Source: Pseudomonas paeninsulae
GTDB lineage: Bacteria; Pseudomonadota; Gammaproteobacteria; Pseudomonadales; Pseudomonadaceae
Length of the DNA: 64,000 bases
Reading direction: 5' to 3'
NCBI RefSeq assembly: GCF_035621475.1
Contig: NZ_CP141799.1
Coordinates: 3,832,501-3,896,500 of the forward strand
Part shown: piece by piece, positions 56,160 through 64,000 of the stretch
Numbering within the stretch: the first letter of the stretch is position 1
How the letters are laid out: each line of letters starts with the position of its first letter
Made by a program: the position numbers and the translations under genes
Notes under the pieces: generated by a model
What the model saw: the letters and a program-made list of their open reading frames with translations, nothing else
Told to the model about the DNA's origin: nothing
The model's database searches: none

Positions 56160-59100
56160 ATGAGCAATTTTGTCGCTGTTATTAAAAGTCTTGTGGGTCA
56201 GGTATTTGTTGTTTCCCTTGACGGCCTCAAGCGGCAAGTGTTCGAAGGCGAGCGCATGTTCCAGGGCGACCAGGTGGTGACCGCATCGGGAGGCTCGGCA
56301 ACCCTCGAACTCGCCAATGGCGATGTGATTGACATTGCTGCCAATGGCAATTGGCAGGCTGGCGGAAATCAGGCGTCAGAATCAGCGCAGGCCGCGCCAG
56401 AGCCAGCCTCCGAGCTTGAACAAGCCATCGCCGCCGGCTTCGACCCGACAGCAGATCTCGAACCTACCGCCGCAGGCCCGGGCGCGGCAGGTGGCGCAGG
56501 TGGCGCGGCAGGTGGTGGTCATAGTTTTGTGATGCTGGATGAAACAGGCCAGCAACTTGATCCGACTGTGGGATTTGAGACACAAGGGCTGGCTTTCGCT
56601 TTCGATAATCTTGATGAAGAAGTGGCGGCCATAATTGACGAAGGGCCGGTGGAGCGCAGCGCACCCACTATCTACGCCGAGATCAGCGTTAACGCCGCCA
56701 GCGTCGCCGAAGGCGGTAGCCTGACTTACACCGTCACTCTCAAGGACAGTGCCGGCAACCTGGTCAGCGTTCCAACTGGCAGCACCGTCAGCGTGGCCCT
56801 CAACTGGAGCGGCGCGGCCGCCGGCGGCGCCGACACCAGCGCCCTGCCAAGCAGCGTCAGCATTGCTGGCGGCAGCAGCTCGGCTACCTTTGACGTCAGC
56901 GCCAACGATGACTACCTCAACGAAGGCAGCGAGCCACTGGTCGCCACCATCAGTGGCGTCACCGACAGCAACAGCCTGTTCGAGGCTGTGGCCATCGGCA
57001 GCAACAATGTCGCCAACAGCGCCATCACCGATGACGCCGGCCCAAGCAACCCGCCAGGCACTCCAGGTCCGGAAGACACCGTCTACGCCGAAATCAGCGT
57101 CAATGCCGCCAGCGTCGCCGAGGGCGGCAGCCTGACTTACACCGTCACCCTCAAAGACAGTGCCGGCAGCCCGGTCAACGTTCCAACTGGCAGCACCGTC
57201 AGCGTGGCCCTCAACTGGAGCGGCGCGGCCGCCGGCGGTGCCGACACCAGCGTCCTGCTAAGCAGCGTCAACATTGTTGGCGGCAGCAGCTCGGCTACCT
57301 TTGACGTCAGCGCCACCGATGACTTCCTCAACGAAGGCAGCGAGCCGCTGGTCGCCACCATCAGCAGCGTCACCGACAGCAACAGCCTGTTCGAGGCTGT
57401 GGCCATCGGCACTAACAATGCCGCCACCAGCGCCATCACCGATGACGCCGGCCCAAGCAACCCGCCGGGCACCGCAGGTCCGGAAGACACCGTCTATGCC
57501 GTGATTGAAGGCCCGACCACTGTCGCCGAAGGCGCCACCACCGGTGCCTACACCGTCAAACTGGTCGACCAGGCCGGCAACTCAGTCACCGTCACCAGCG
57601 CCACCAACGTCACTGTGCAGTTCGCTAACGGCACCGCCGAAGCCGGCGACTACGCCGCCGCTGACCAGACCGTGACCATTGCCGCGGGTAGCAGCAGCGC
57701 CACCCTGACCGTGGCCACCAACGAAGACGTCGACTTCGACAACGAGACCTTCACCGCCAGCATCAAGGCCGTGCAGGACAACGGTGAGTTCGAAGCCATC
57801 AACATCAGCAGTGGCGCCGCCGGCCAAACCGCCAGCGCCACCACCACCATCGTCGACAATGACGTCGCGCCGACCATCAGCATCAACGATGTCACCGTCA
57901 ACGAAGACGCGGGTACCGCGACCTTCACCGTCACCCTCGGTAATGCCACCACTGCCCCGGTGACCTTCAACTACGCCACCAGCAATGGCACCGCCACCGC
58001 AGGGACCGACTACACCGCCACCACCGACAGCGGCAGCATCGCCGCCGGTGCGACCACTGCCACCTTCACCGTGGCCATCGCCGATGACTTCATCAAGGAA
58101 GGCAACGAAACCTTCAACGTCACCCTGAGCGGCTTGTCGACTAACGTCGCCGCCAGCGGCAACGACCTGCTCGGCGTCGGCACCATTACCGACACCGGTA
58201 GCACCCCGCCAACCGAGACCATCACCGCCGCCGACACCGTCTATGCCGTGATTGAAGGCCCGACCACTGTCGCCGAAGGCGCCACCACCGGTGCCTACAC
58301 CGTCAAACTGGTCGACCAGGCCGGCAACTCAGTCACCGTCACCAGCGCCACCAACGTCACTGTGCAGTTCGCTAACGGCACCGCCGAAGCCGGCGACTAC
58401 GCCGCCGCTGACCAGACCGTGACCATTGCCGCGGGTAGCAGCAGCGCCACCCTGACCGTGGCCACCAACGAAGACGTCGACTTCGACAACGAGACCTTCA
58501 CCGCCAGCATCAAGGCCGTGCAGGACAACGGTGAGTTCGAAGCCATCAACATCAGCAGTGGCGCCGCCGGCCAAACCGCCAGCGCCACCACCACCATCGT
58601 CGACAATGACGTCGCGCCGACCATCAGCATCAACGATGTCACCGTCAACGAAGACGCGGGTACCGCGACCTTCACCGTCACCCTCGGTAATGCCACCACT
58701 GCCCCGGTGACCTTCAACTACGCCACCAGCAATGGCACCGCCACCGCAGGGACCGACTACACCGCCACCACCGGCAGCGGCAGCATCGCCGCCGGTGCGA
58801 CCACTGCCACCTTCACCGTGGCCATCGCCGATGACTTCATCAAGGAAGGCAACGAAACCTTCAACGTCACCCTGAGCGGCTTGTCGACTAACGTCGCCGC
58901 CAGCGGCAACGACCTGCTCGGCGTCGGCACCATTACCGACACCGGTAGCACCCCGCCAACCGAGACCATCACCGCCGCCGACACCGTCTATGCCGTGATT
59001 GAAGGCCCGACCACTGTCGCCGAAGGCGCCACCACCGGTGCCTACACCGTCAAACTGGTCGACCAGGCCGGCAACTCAGTCACCGTCACCAGCGCCACCA

Positions 59101-62100
59101 ACGTCACTGTGCAGTTCGCTAACGGCACCGCCGAAGCCGGCGACTACGCCGCCGCTGACCAGACCGTGACCATTGCCGCGGGTAGCAGCAGCGCCACCCT
59201 GACCGTGGCCACCAACGAAGACGTCGACTTCGACAACGAGACCTTCACCGCCAGCATCAAGGCCGTGCAGGACAACGGTGAGTTCGAAGCCATCAACATC
59301 AGCAGTGGCGCCGCCGGCCAAACCGCCAGCGCCACCACCACCATCGTCGACAATGACGTCGCGCCGACCATCAGCATCAACGATGTCACCGTCAACGAAG
59401 ACGCGGGTACCGCGACCTTCACCGTCACCCTCGGTAATGCCACCACTGCCCCGGTGACCTTCAACTACGCCACCAGCAATGGCACCGCCACCGCAGGGAC
59501 CGACTACACCGCCACCACCGGCAGCGGCAGCATCGCCGCCGGTGCGACCACTGCCACCTTCACCGTGGCCATCGCCGATGACTTCATCAAGGAAGGCAAC
59601 GAAACCTTCAACGTCACCCTGAGCGGCTTGTCGACTAACGTCGCCGCCAGCGGCAACGACCTGCTCGGCGTCGGCACCATTACCGACACCGGTAGCACCC
59701 CGCCAACCGAGACCATCACCGCCGCCGACACCGTCTATGCCGTGATTGAAGGCCCGACCACTGTCGCCGAAGGCGCCACCACCGGTGCCTACACCGTCAA
59801 ACTGGTCGACCAGGCCGGCAACTCAGTCACCGTCACCAGCGCCACCAACGTCACTGTGCAGTTCGCTAACGGCACCGCCGAAGCCGGCGACTACGCCGCC
59901 GCTGACCAGACCGTGACCATTGCCGCGGGTAGCAGCAGCGCCACCCTGACCGTGGCCACCAACGAAGACGTCGACTTCGACAACGAGACCTTCACCGCCA
60001 GCATCAAGGCCGTGCAGGACAACGGTGAGTTCGAAGCCATCAACATCAGCAGTGGCGCCGCCGGCCAAACCGCCAGCGCCACCACCACCATCGTCGACAA
60101 TGACGTCGCGCCGACCATCAGCATCAACGATGTCACCGTCAACGAAGACGCGGGTACCGCGACCTTCACCGTCACCCTCGGTAATGCCACCACTGCCCCG
60201 GTGACCTTCAACTACGCCACCAGCAATGGCACCGCCACCGCAGGGACCGACTACACCGCCACCACCGACAGCGGCAGCATCGCCGCCGGTGCGACCACTG
60301 CCACCTTCACCGTGGCCATCGCCGATGACTTCATCAAGGAAGGCAACGAAACCTTCAACGTCACCCTGAGCGGCTTGTCGACTAACGTCGCCGCCAGCGG
60401 CAACGACCTGCTCGGCGTCGGCACCATTACCGACACCGGTAGCACCCCGCCAACCGAGACCATCACCGCCGCCGACACCGTCTATGCCGTGATTGAAGGC
60501 CCGACCACTGTCGCCGAAGGCGCCACCACCGGTGCCTACACCGTCAAACTGGTCGACCAGGCCGGCAACTCAGTCACCGTCACCAGCGCCACCAACGTCA
60601 CTGTGCAGTTCGCTAACGGCACCGCCGAAGCCGGCGACTACGCCGCCGCTGACCAGACCGTGACCATTGCCGCGGGTAGCAGCAGCGCCACCCTGACCGT
60701 GGCCACCAACGAAGACGTCGACTTCGACAACGAGACCTTCACCGCCAGCATCAAGGCCGTGCAGGACAACGGTGAGTTCGAAGCCATCAACATCAGCAGT
60801 GGCGCCGCCGGCCAAACCGCCAGCGCCACCACCACCATCGTCGACAATGACGTCGCGCCGACCATCAGCATCAACGATGTCACCGTCAACGAAGACGCGG
60901 GTACCGCGACCTTCACCGTCACCCTCGGTAATGCCACCACTGCCCCGGTGACCTTCAACTACGCCACCAGCAATGGCACCGCCACCGCAGGGACCGACTA
61001 CACCGCCACCACCGACAGCGGCAGCATCGCCGCCGGTGCGACCACTGCCACCTTCACCGTGGCCATCGCCGATGACTTCATCAAGGAAGGCAACGAAACC
61101 TTCAACGTCACCCTGAGCGGCTTGTCGACTAACGTCGCCGCCAGCGGCAACGACCTGCTCGGCGTCGGCACCATTACCGACACCGGTAGCACCCCGCCAA
61201 CCGAGACCATCACCGCCGCCGACACCGTCTATGCCGTGATTGAAGGCCCGACCACTGTCGCCGAAGGCGCCACCACCGGTGCCTACACCGTCAAACTGGT
61301 CGACCAGGCCGGCAACTCAGTCACCGTCACCAGCGCCACCAACGTCACTGTGCAGTTCGCTAACGGCACCGCCGAAGCCGGCGACTACGCCGCCGCTGAC
61401 CAGACCGTGACCATTGCCGCGGGTAGCAGCAGCGCCACCCTGACCGTGGCCACCAACGAAGACGTCGACTTCGACAACGAGACCTTCACCGCCAGCATCA
61501 AGGCCGTGCAGGACAACGGTGAGTTCGAAGCCATCAACATCAGCAGTGGCGCCGCCGGCCAAACCGCCAGCGCCACCACCACCATCGTCGACAATGACGT
61601 CGCGCCGACCATCAGCATCAACGATGTCACCGTCAACGAAGACGCGGGTACCGCGACCTTCACCGTCACCCTCGGTAATGCCACCACTGCCCCGGTGACC
61701 TTCAACTACGCCACCAGCAATGGCACCGCCACCGCAGGGACCGACTACACCGCCACCACCGGCAGCGGCAGCATCGCCGCCGGTGCGACCACTGCCACCT
61801 TCACCGTGGCCATCGCCGATGACTTCATCAAGGAAGGCAACGAAACCTTCAACGTCACCCTGAGCGGCTTGTCGACTAACGTCGCCGCCAGCGGCAACGA
61901 CCTGCTCGGCGTCGGCACCATTACCGACACCGGTAGCACCCCGCCAACCGAGACCATCACCGCCGCCGACACCGTCTATGCCGTGATTGAAGGCCCGACC
62001 ACTGTCGCCGAAGGCGCCACCACCGGTGCCTACACCGTCAAACTGGTCGACCAGGCCGGCAACTCAGTCACCGTCACCAGCGCCACCAACGTCACTGTGC

Positions 62101-64000
62101 AGTTCGCTAACGGCACCGCCGAAGCCGGCGACTACGCCGCCGCTGACCAGACCGTGACCATTGCCGCGGGTAGCAGCAGCGCCACCCTGACCGTGGCCAC
62201 CAACGAAGACGTCGACTTCGACAACGAGACCTTCACCGCCAGCATCAAGGCCGTGCAGGACAACGGTGAGTTCGAAGCCATCAACATCAGCAGTGGCGCC
62301 GCCGGCCAAACCGCCAGCGCCACCACCACCATCGTCGACAATGACGTCGCGCCGACCATCAGCATCAACGATGTCACCGTCAACGAAGACGCGGGTACCG
62401 CGACCTTCACCGTCACCCTCGGTAATGCCACCACTGCCCCGGTGACCTTCAACTACGCCACCAGCAATGGCACCGCCACCGCAGGGACCGACTACACCGC
62501 CACCACCGACAGCGGCAGCATCGCCGCCGGTGCGACCACTGCCACCTTCACCGTGGCCATCGCCGATGACTTCATCAAGGAAGGCAACGAAACCTTCAAC
62601 GTCACCCTGAGCGGCTTGTCGACTAACGTCGCCGCCAGCGGCAACGACCTGCTCGGCGTCGGCACCATTACCGACACCGGTAGCACCCCGCCAACCGAGA
62701 CCATCACCGCCGCCGACACCGTCTATGCCGTGATTGAAGGCCCGACCACTGTCGCCGAAGGCGCCACCACCGGTGCCTACACCGTCAAACTGGTCGACCA
62801 GGCCGGCAACTCAGTCACCGTCACCAGCGCCACCAACGTCACTGTGCAGTTCGCTAACGGCACCGCCGAAGCCGGCGACTACGCCGCCGCTGACCAGACC
62901 GTGACCATTGCCGCGGGTAGCAGCAGCGCCACCCTGACCGTGGCCACCAACGAAGACGTCGACTTCGACAACGAGACCTTCACCGCCAGCATCAAGGCCG
63001 TGCAGGACAACGGTGAGTTCGAAGCCATCAACATCAGCAGTGGCGCCGCCGGCCAAACCGCCAGCGCCACCACCACCATCGTCGACAATGACGTCGCGCC
63101 GACCATCAGCATCAACGATGTCACCGTCAACGAAGACGCGGGTACCGCGACCTTCACCGTCACCCTCGGTAATGCCACCACTGCCCCGGTGACCTTCAAC
63201 TACGCCACCAGCAATGGCACCGCCACCGCAGGGACCGACTACACCGCCACCACCGACAGCGGCAGCATCGCCGCCGGTGCGACCACTGCCACCTTCACCG
63301 TGGCCATCGCCGATGACTTCATCAAGGAAGGCAACGAAACCTTCAACGTCACCCTGAGCGGCTTGTCGACTAACGTCGCCGCCAGCGGCAACGACCTGCT
63401 CGGCGTCGGCACCATTACCGACACCGGTAGCACCCCGCCAACCGAGACCATCACCGCCGCCGACACCGTCTATGCCGTGATTGAAGGCCCGACCACTGTC
63501 GCCGAAGGCGCCACCACCGGTGCCTACACCGTCAAACTGGTCGACCAGGCCGGCAACTCAGTCACCGTCACCAGCGCCACCAACGTCACTGTGCAGTTCG
63601 CTAACGGCACCGCCGAAGCCGGCGACTACGCCGCCGCTGACCAGACCGTGACCATTGCCGCGGGTAGCAGCAGCGCCACCCTGACCGTGGCCACCAACGA
63701 AGACGTCGACTTCGACAACGAGACCTTCACCGCCAGCATCAAGGCCGTGCAGGACAACGGTGAGTTCGAAGCCATCAACATCAGCAGTGGCGCCGCCGGC
63801 CAAACCGCCAGCGCCACCACCACCATCGTCGACAATGACGTCGCGCCGACCATCAGCATCAACGATGTCACCGTCAACGAAGACGCGGGTACCGCGACCT
63901 TCACCGTCACCCTCGGTAATGCCACCACTGCCCCGGTGACCTTCAACTACGCCACCAGCAATGGCACCGCCACCGCAGGGACCGACTACACCGCCACCAC
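56160..64000 (+). CDS. lapA: Giant repetitive LapA-type adhesin, N-terminal part (runs off window)
   Basis: ATG 56160 (GGAG at 7 nt) opens a frame with no stop to the window end, more than 2,600 residues. Residues 1-100 form the retention module (VAVIKSLVGQVFVV and GDQVVTASGGSATLELANGDVIDIAANG). TAAG at 103-106 is the expected LapG cleavage site, close to 107-110 in P. fluorescens LapA. A Gly/Ala linker follows, then two 137-residue Calx-beta-like repeats (from residue 171) and a 249-residue repeat from residue 443, each unit holding two Thr-rich Calx-beta/Ig-like domains ending in TIVDND and GTITDTG. It is exported by LapEBC. The C-terminal secretion signal lies outside the window. Confidence 0.93.
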   Translation, partial: MSNFVAVIKSLVGQVFVVSLDGLKRQVFEGERMFQGDQVVTASGGSATLELANGDVIDIAANGNWQAGGNQASESAQAAPEPASELEQAIAAGFDPTADLEPTAAGPGAAGGAGGAAGGGHSFVMLDETGQQLDPTVGFETQGLAFAFDNLDEEVAAIIDEGPVERSAPTIYAEISVNAASVAEGGSLTYTVTLKDSAGNLVSVPTGSTVSVALNWSGAAAGGADTSALPSSVSIAGGSSSATFDVSANDDYLNEGSEPLVATISGVTDSNSLFEAVAIGSNNVANSAITDDAGPSNPPGTPGPEDTVYAEISVNAASVAEGGSLTYTVTLKDSAGSPVNVPTGSTVSVALNWSGAAAGGADTSVLLSSVNIVGGSSSATFDVSATDDFLNEGSEPLVATISSVTDSNSLFEAVAIGTNNAATSAITDDAGPSNPPGTAGPEDTVYAVIEGPTTVAEGATTGAYTVKLVDQAGNSVTVTSATNVTVQFANGTAEAGDYAAADQTVTIAAGSSSATLTVATNEDVDFDNETFTASIKAVQDNGEFEAINISSGAAGQTASATTTIVDNDVAPTISINDVTVNEDAGTATFTVTLGNATTAPVTFNYATSNGTATAGTDYTATTDSGSIAAGATTATFTVAIADDFIKEGNETFNVTLSGLSTNVAASGNDLLGVGTITDTGSTPPTETITAADTVYAVIEGPTTVAEGATTGAYTVKLVDQAGNSVTVTSATNVTVQFANGTAEAGDYAAADQTVTIAAGSSSATLTVATNEDVDFDNETFTASIKAVQDNGEFEAINISSGAAGQTASATTTIVDNDVAPTISINDVTVNEDAGTATFTVTLGNATTAPVTFNYATSNGTATAGTDYTATTGSGSIAAGATTATFTVAIADDFIKEGNETFNVTLSGLSTNVAASGNDLLGVGTITDTGSTPPTETITAADTVYAVIEGPTTVAEGATTGAYTVKLVDQAGNSVTVTSATNVTVQFANGTAEAGDYAAADQTVTIAAGSSSATLTVATNEDVDFDNETFTASIKAVQDNGEFEAINISSGAAGQTASATTTIVDNDVAPTISINDVTVNEDAGTATFTVTLGNATTAPVTFNYATSNGTATAGTDYTATTGSGSIAAGATTATFTVAIADDFIKEGNETFNVTLSGLSTNVAASGNDLLGVGTITDTGSTPPTETITAADTVYAVIEGPTTVAEGATTGAYTVKLVDQAGNSVTVTSATNVTVQFANGTAEAGDYAAADQTVTIAAGSSSATLTVATNEDVDFDNETFTASIKAVQDNGEFEAINISSGAAGQTASATTTIVDNDVAPTISINDVTVNEDAGTATFTVTLGNATTAPVTFNYATSNGTATAGTDYTATTDSGSIAAGATTATFTVAIADDFIKEGNETFNVTLSGLSTNVAASGNDLLGVGTITDTGSTPPTETITAADTVYAVIEGPTTVAEGATTGAYTVKLVDQAGNSVTVTSATNVTVQFANGTAEAGDYAAADQTVTIAAGSSSATLTVATNEDVDFDNETFTASIKAVQDNGEFEAINISSGAAGQTASATTTIVDNDVAPTISINDVTVNEDAGTATFTVTLGNATTAPVTFNYATSNGTATAGTDYTATTDSGSIAAGATTATFTVAIADDFIKEGNETFNVTLSGLSTNVAASGNDLLGVGTITDTGSTPPTETITAADTVYAVIEGPTTVAEGATTGAYTVKLVDQAGNSVTVTSATNVTVQFANGTAEAGDYAAADQTVTIAAGSSSATLTVATNEDVDFDNETFTASIKAVQDNGEFEAINISSGAAGQTASATTTIVDNDVAPTISINDVTVNEDAGTATFTVTLGNATTAPVTFNYATSNGTATAGTDYTATTGSGSIAAGATTATFTVAIADDFIKEGNETFNVTLSGLSTNVAASGNDLLGVGTITDTGSTPPTETITAADTVYAVIEGPTTVAEGATTGAYTVKLVDQAGNSVTVTSATNVTVQFANGTAEAGDYAAADQTVTIAAGSSSATLTVATNEDVDFDNETFTASIKAVQDNGEFEAINISSGAAGQTASATTTIVDNDVAPTISINDVTVNEDAGTATFTVTLGNATTAPVTFNYATSNGTATAGTDYTATTDSGSIAAGATTATFTVAIADDFIKEGNETFNVTLSGLSTNVAASGNDLLGVGTITDTGSTPPTETITAADTVYAVIEGPTTVAEGATTGAYTVKLVDQAGNSVTVTSATNVTVQFANGTAEAGDYAAADQTVTIAAGSSSATLTVATNEDVDFDNETFTASIKAVQDNGEFEAINISSGAAGQTASATTTIVDNDVAPTISINDVTVNEDAGTATFTVTLGNATTAPVTFNYATSNGTATAGTDYTATTDSGSIAAGATTATFTVAIADDFIKEGNETFNVTLSGLSTNVAASGNDLLGVGTITDTGSTPPTETITAADTVYAVIEGPTTVAEGATTGAYTVKLVDQAGNSVTVTSATNVTVQFANGTAEAGDYAAADQTVTIAAGSSSATLTVATNEDVDFDNETFTASIKAVQDNGEFEAINISSGAAGQTASATTTIVDNDVAPTISINDVTVNEDAGTATFTVTLGNATTAPVTFNYATSNGTATAGTDYTAT
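56670..57491 (+). repeat. Two diverged 411-bp tandem repeats in lapA
   Basis: Units at 56670 and 57081 encode 137 residues each (start IYAEISVNAASVAEGGSLTY). They are similar but carry several amino-acid changes (for example LVSVP versus PVNVP), unlike the near-identical units that follow. Confidence 0.85.
57486..64000 (+). repeat. 747-bp tandem repeat array in lapA (8 complete + 1 partial)
   Basis: Units begin at 57486, 58233, 58980, 59727, 60474, 61221, 61968, 62715 and 63462 (the last is cut at the window end). Each encodes 249 residues. By eye the only difference is one base in the ACC-GRC-AGC codon near unit position 539-540, which gives Asp or Gly in the order D,G,G,D,D,G,D,D. Confidence 0.93.

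Noticed and set aside
57582..63946. Regular series of 75-, 81- and 106-residue minus-strand open frames in the lapA repeats
   Set aside because: They recur every 747 bp as antisense shadows of the repeat units, with biased composition and no ribosome binding sites.
57486..64000. Possible CRISPR or satellite array
   Set aside because: The period is 747 bp with no spacers, stays in one coding frame and encodes Calx-beta-like domains.
56160..64000. Adhesin as a frameshifted or truncated gene
   Set aside because: The frame is continuous to the window edge. The missing end is due to the window limit.

Overview
The window is about 64 kb of GC-rich chromosomal DNA from a Pseudomonas species. The evidence is an intact algU-mucA-mucB-mucC-mucD-lepA-lepB-rnc-era-recO-pdxJ block, together with nadB, a second Lon protease (AsrA type) followed by an icp-type peptidase inhibitor, a tctDE/opdH/tctCBA citrate locus, ung and an mms valine cluster. 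From memory, this order closely follows the PA0743-PA0780 region of P. aeruginosa PAO1. Start codons were chosen from ribosome binding sites and family lengths, so several genes are shorter than the longest open frame.

Layout: (1) 1-7.5 kb holds the end of a probable signalling protein, a Crp/Fnr regulator, gdhA, and a tight four-gene minus-strand operon (cupredoxin-like protein, c-di-GMP phosphodiesterase, DUF3034 protein, truncated haemoglobin lipoprotein). (2) 7.6-13.3 kb holds an AraC regulator, a small membrane protein, asrA (lon-like), icp and a lipoprotein. (3) 13.4-17.1 kb holds a flavocytochrome c pair (fccB/fccA-like) facing cmoA-cmoB. (4) 17.2-27.8 kb is the long minus-strand series from algU down to pdxJ, which carries envelope stress control, translation factors, signal peptidase, RNase III, Era and RecO. 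(5) 28.1-32.5 kb holds nadB, the ygfX-sdhE pair, ygfZ and an HDOD protein. (6) 32.5-41.9 kb holds the TctDE two-component system, the OpdH porin, the TctCBA transporter, an AbrB-family membrane protein, a DUF6279 lipoprotein and ung. (7) 42.1-50.7 kb holds a thioesterase, an AraC (MmsR-type) regulator and a distal valine/isobutyrate catabolic cluster that includes an unexpected periplasmic binding protein. (8) 50.9-64 kb holds a type I secretion system (lapC-lapB-lapE type) divergent from a giant LapA-type adhesin that runs off the right end. The adhesin carries eight complete copies and part of a ninth copy of a 747-bp repeat that appear identical apart from one nucleotide.

How parts work together: AlgU, MucA, MucB and MucD form the periplasmic stress circuit that controls the AlgU regulon. 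TctDE should sense tricarboxylates and switch on the porin and transporter beside it. MmsR-type control of the valine cluster is supported by a direct-repeat operator upstream of mmsA. The Lap secretion genes export the adhesin. Its N-terminal retention module and TAAG site predict LapG-type, c-di-GMP-dependent retention, although lapD and lapG are not in the window.

The best candidates for undescribed biology are the cupredoxin/EAL/DUF3034/haemoglobin operon and the flavocytochrome pair, whose flavoprotein lacks the catalytic disulfide cysteines of classical sulfide dehydrogenases.
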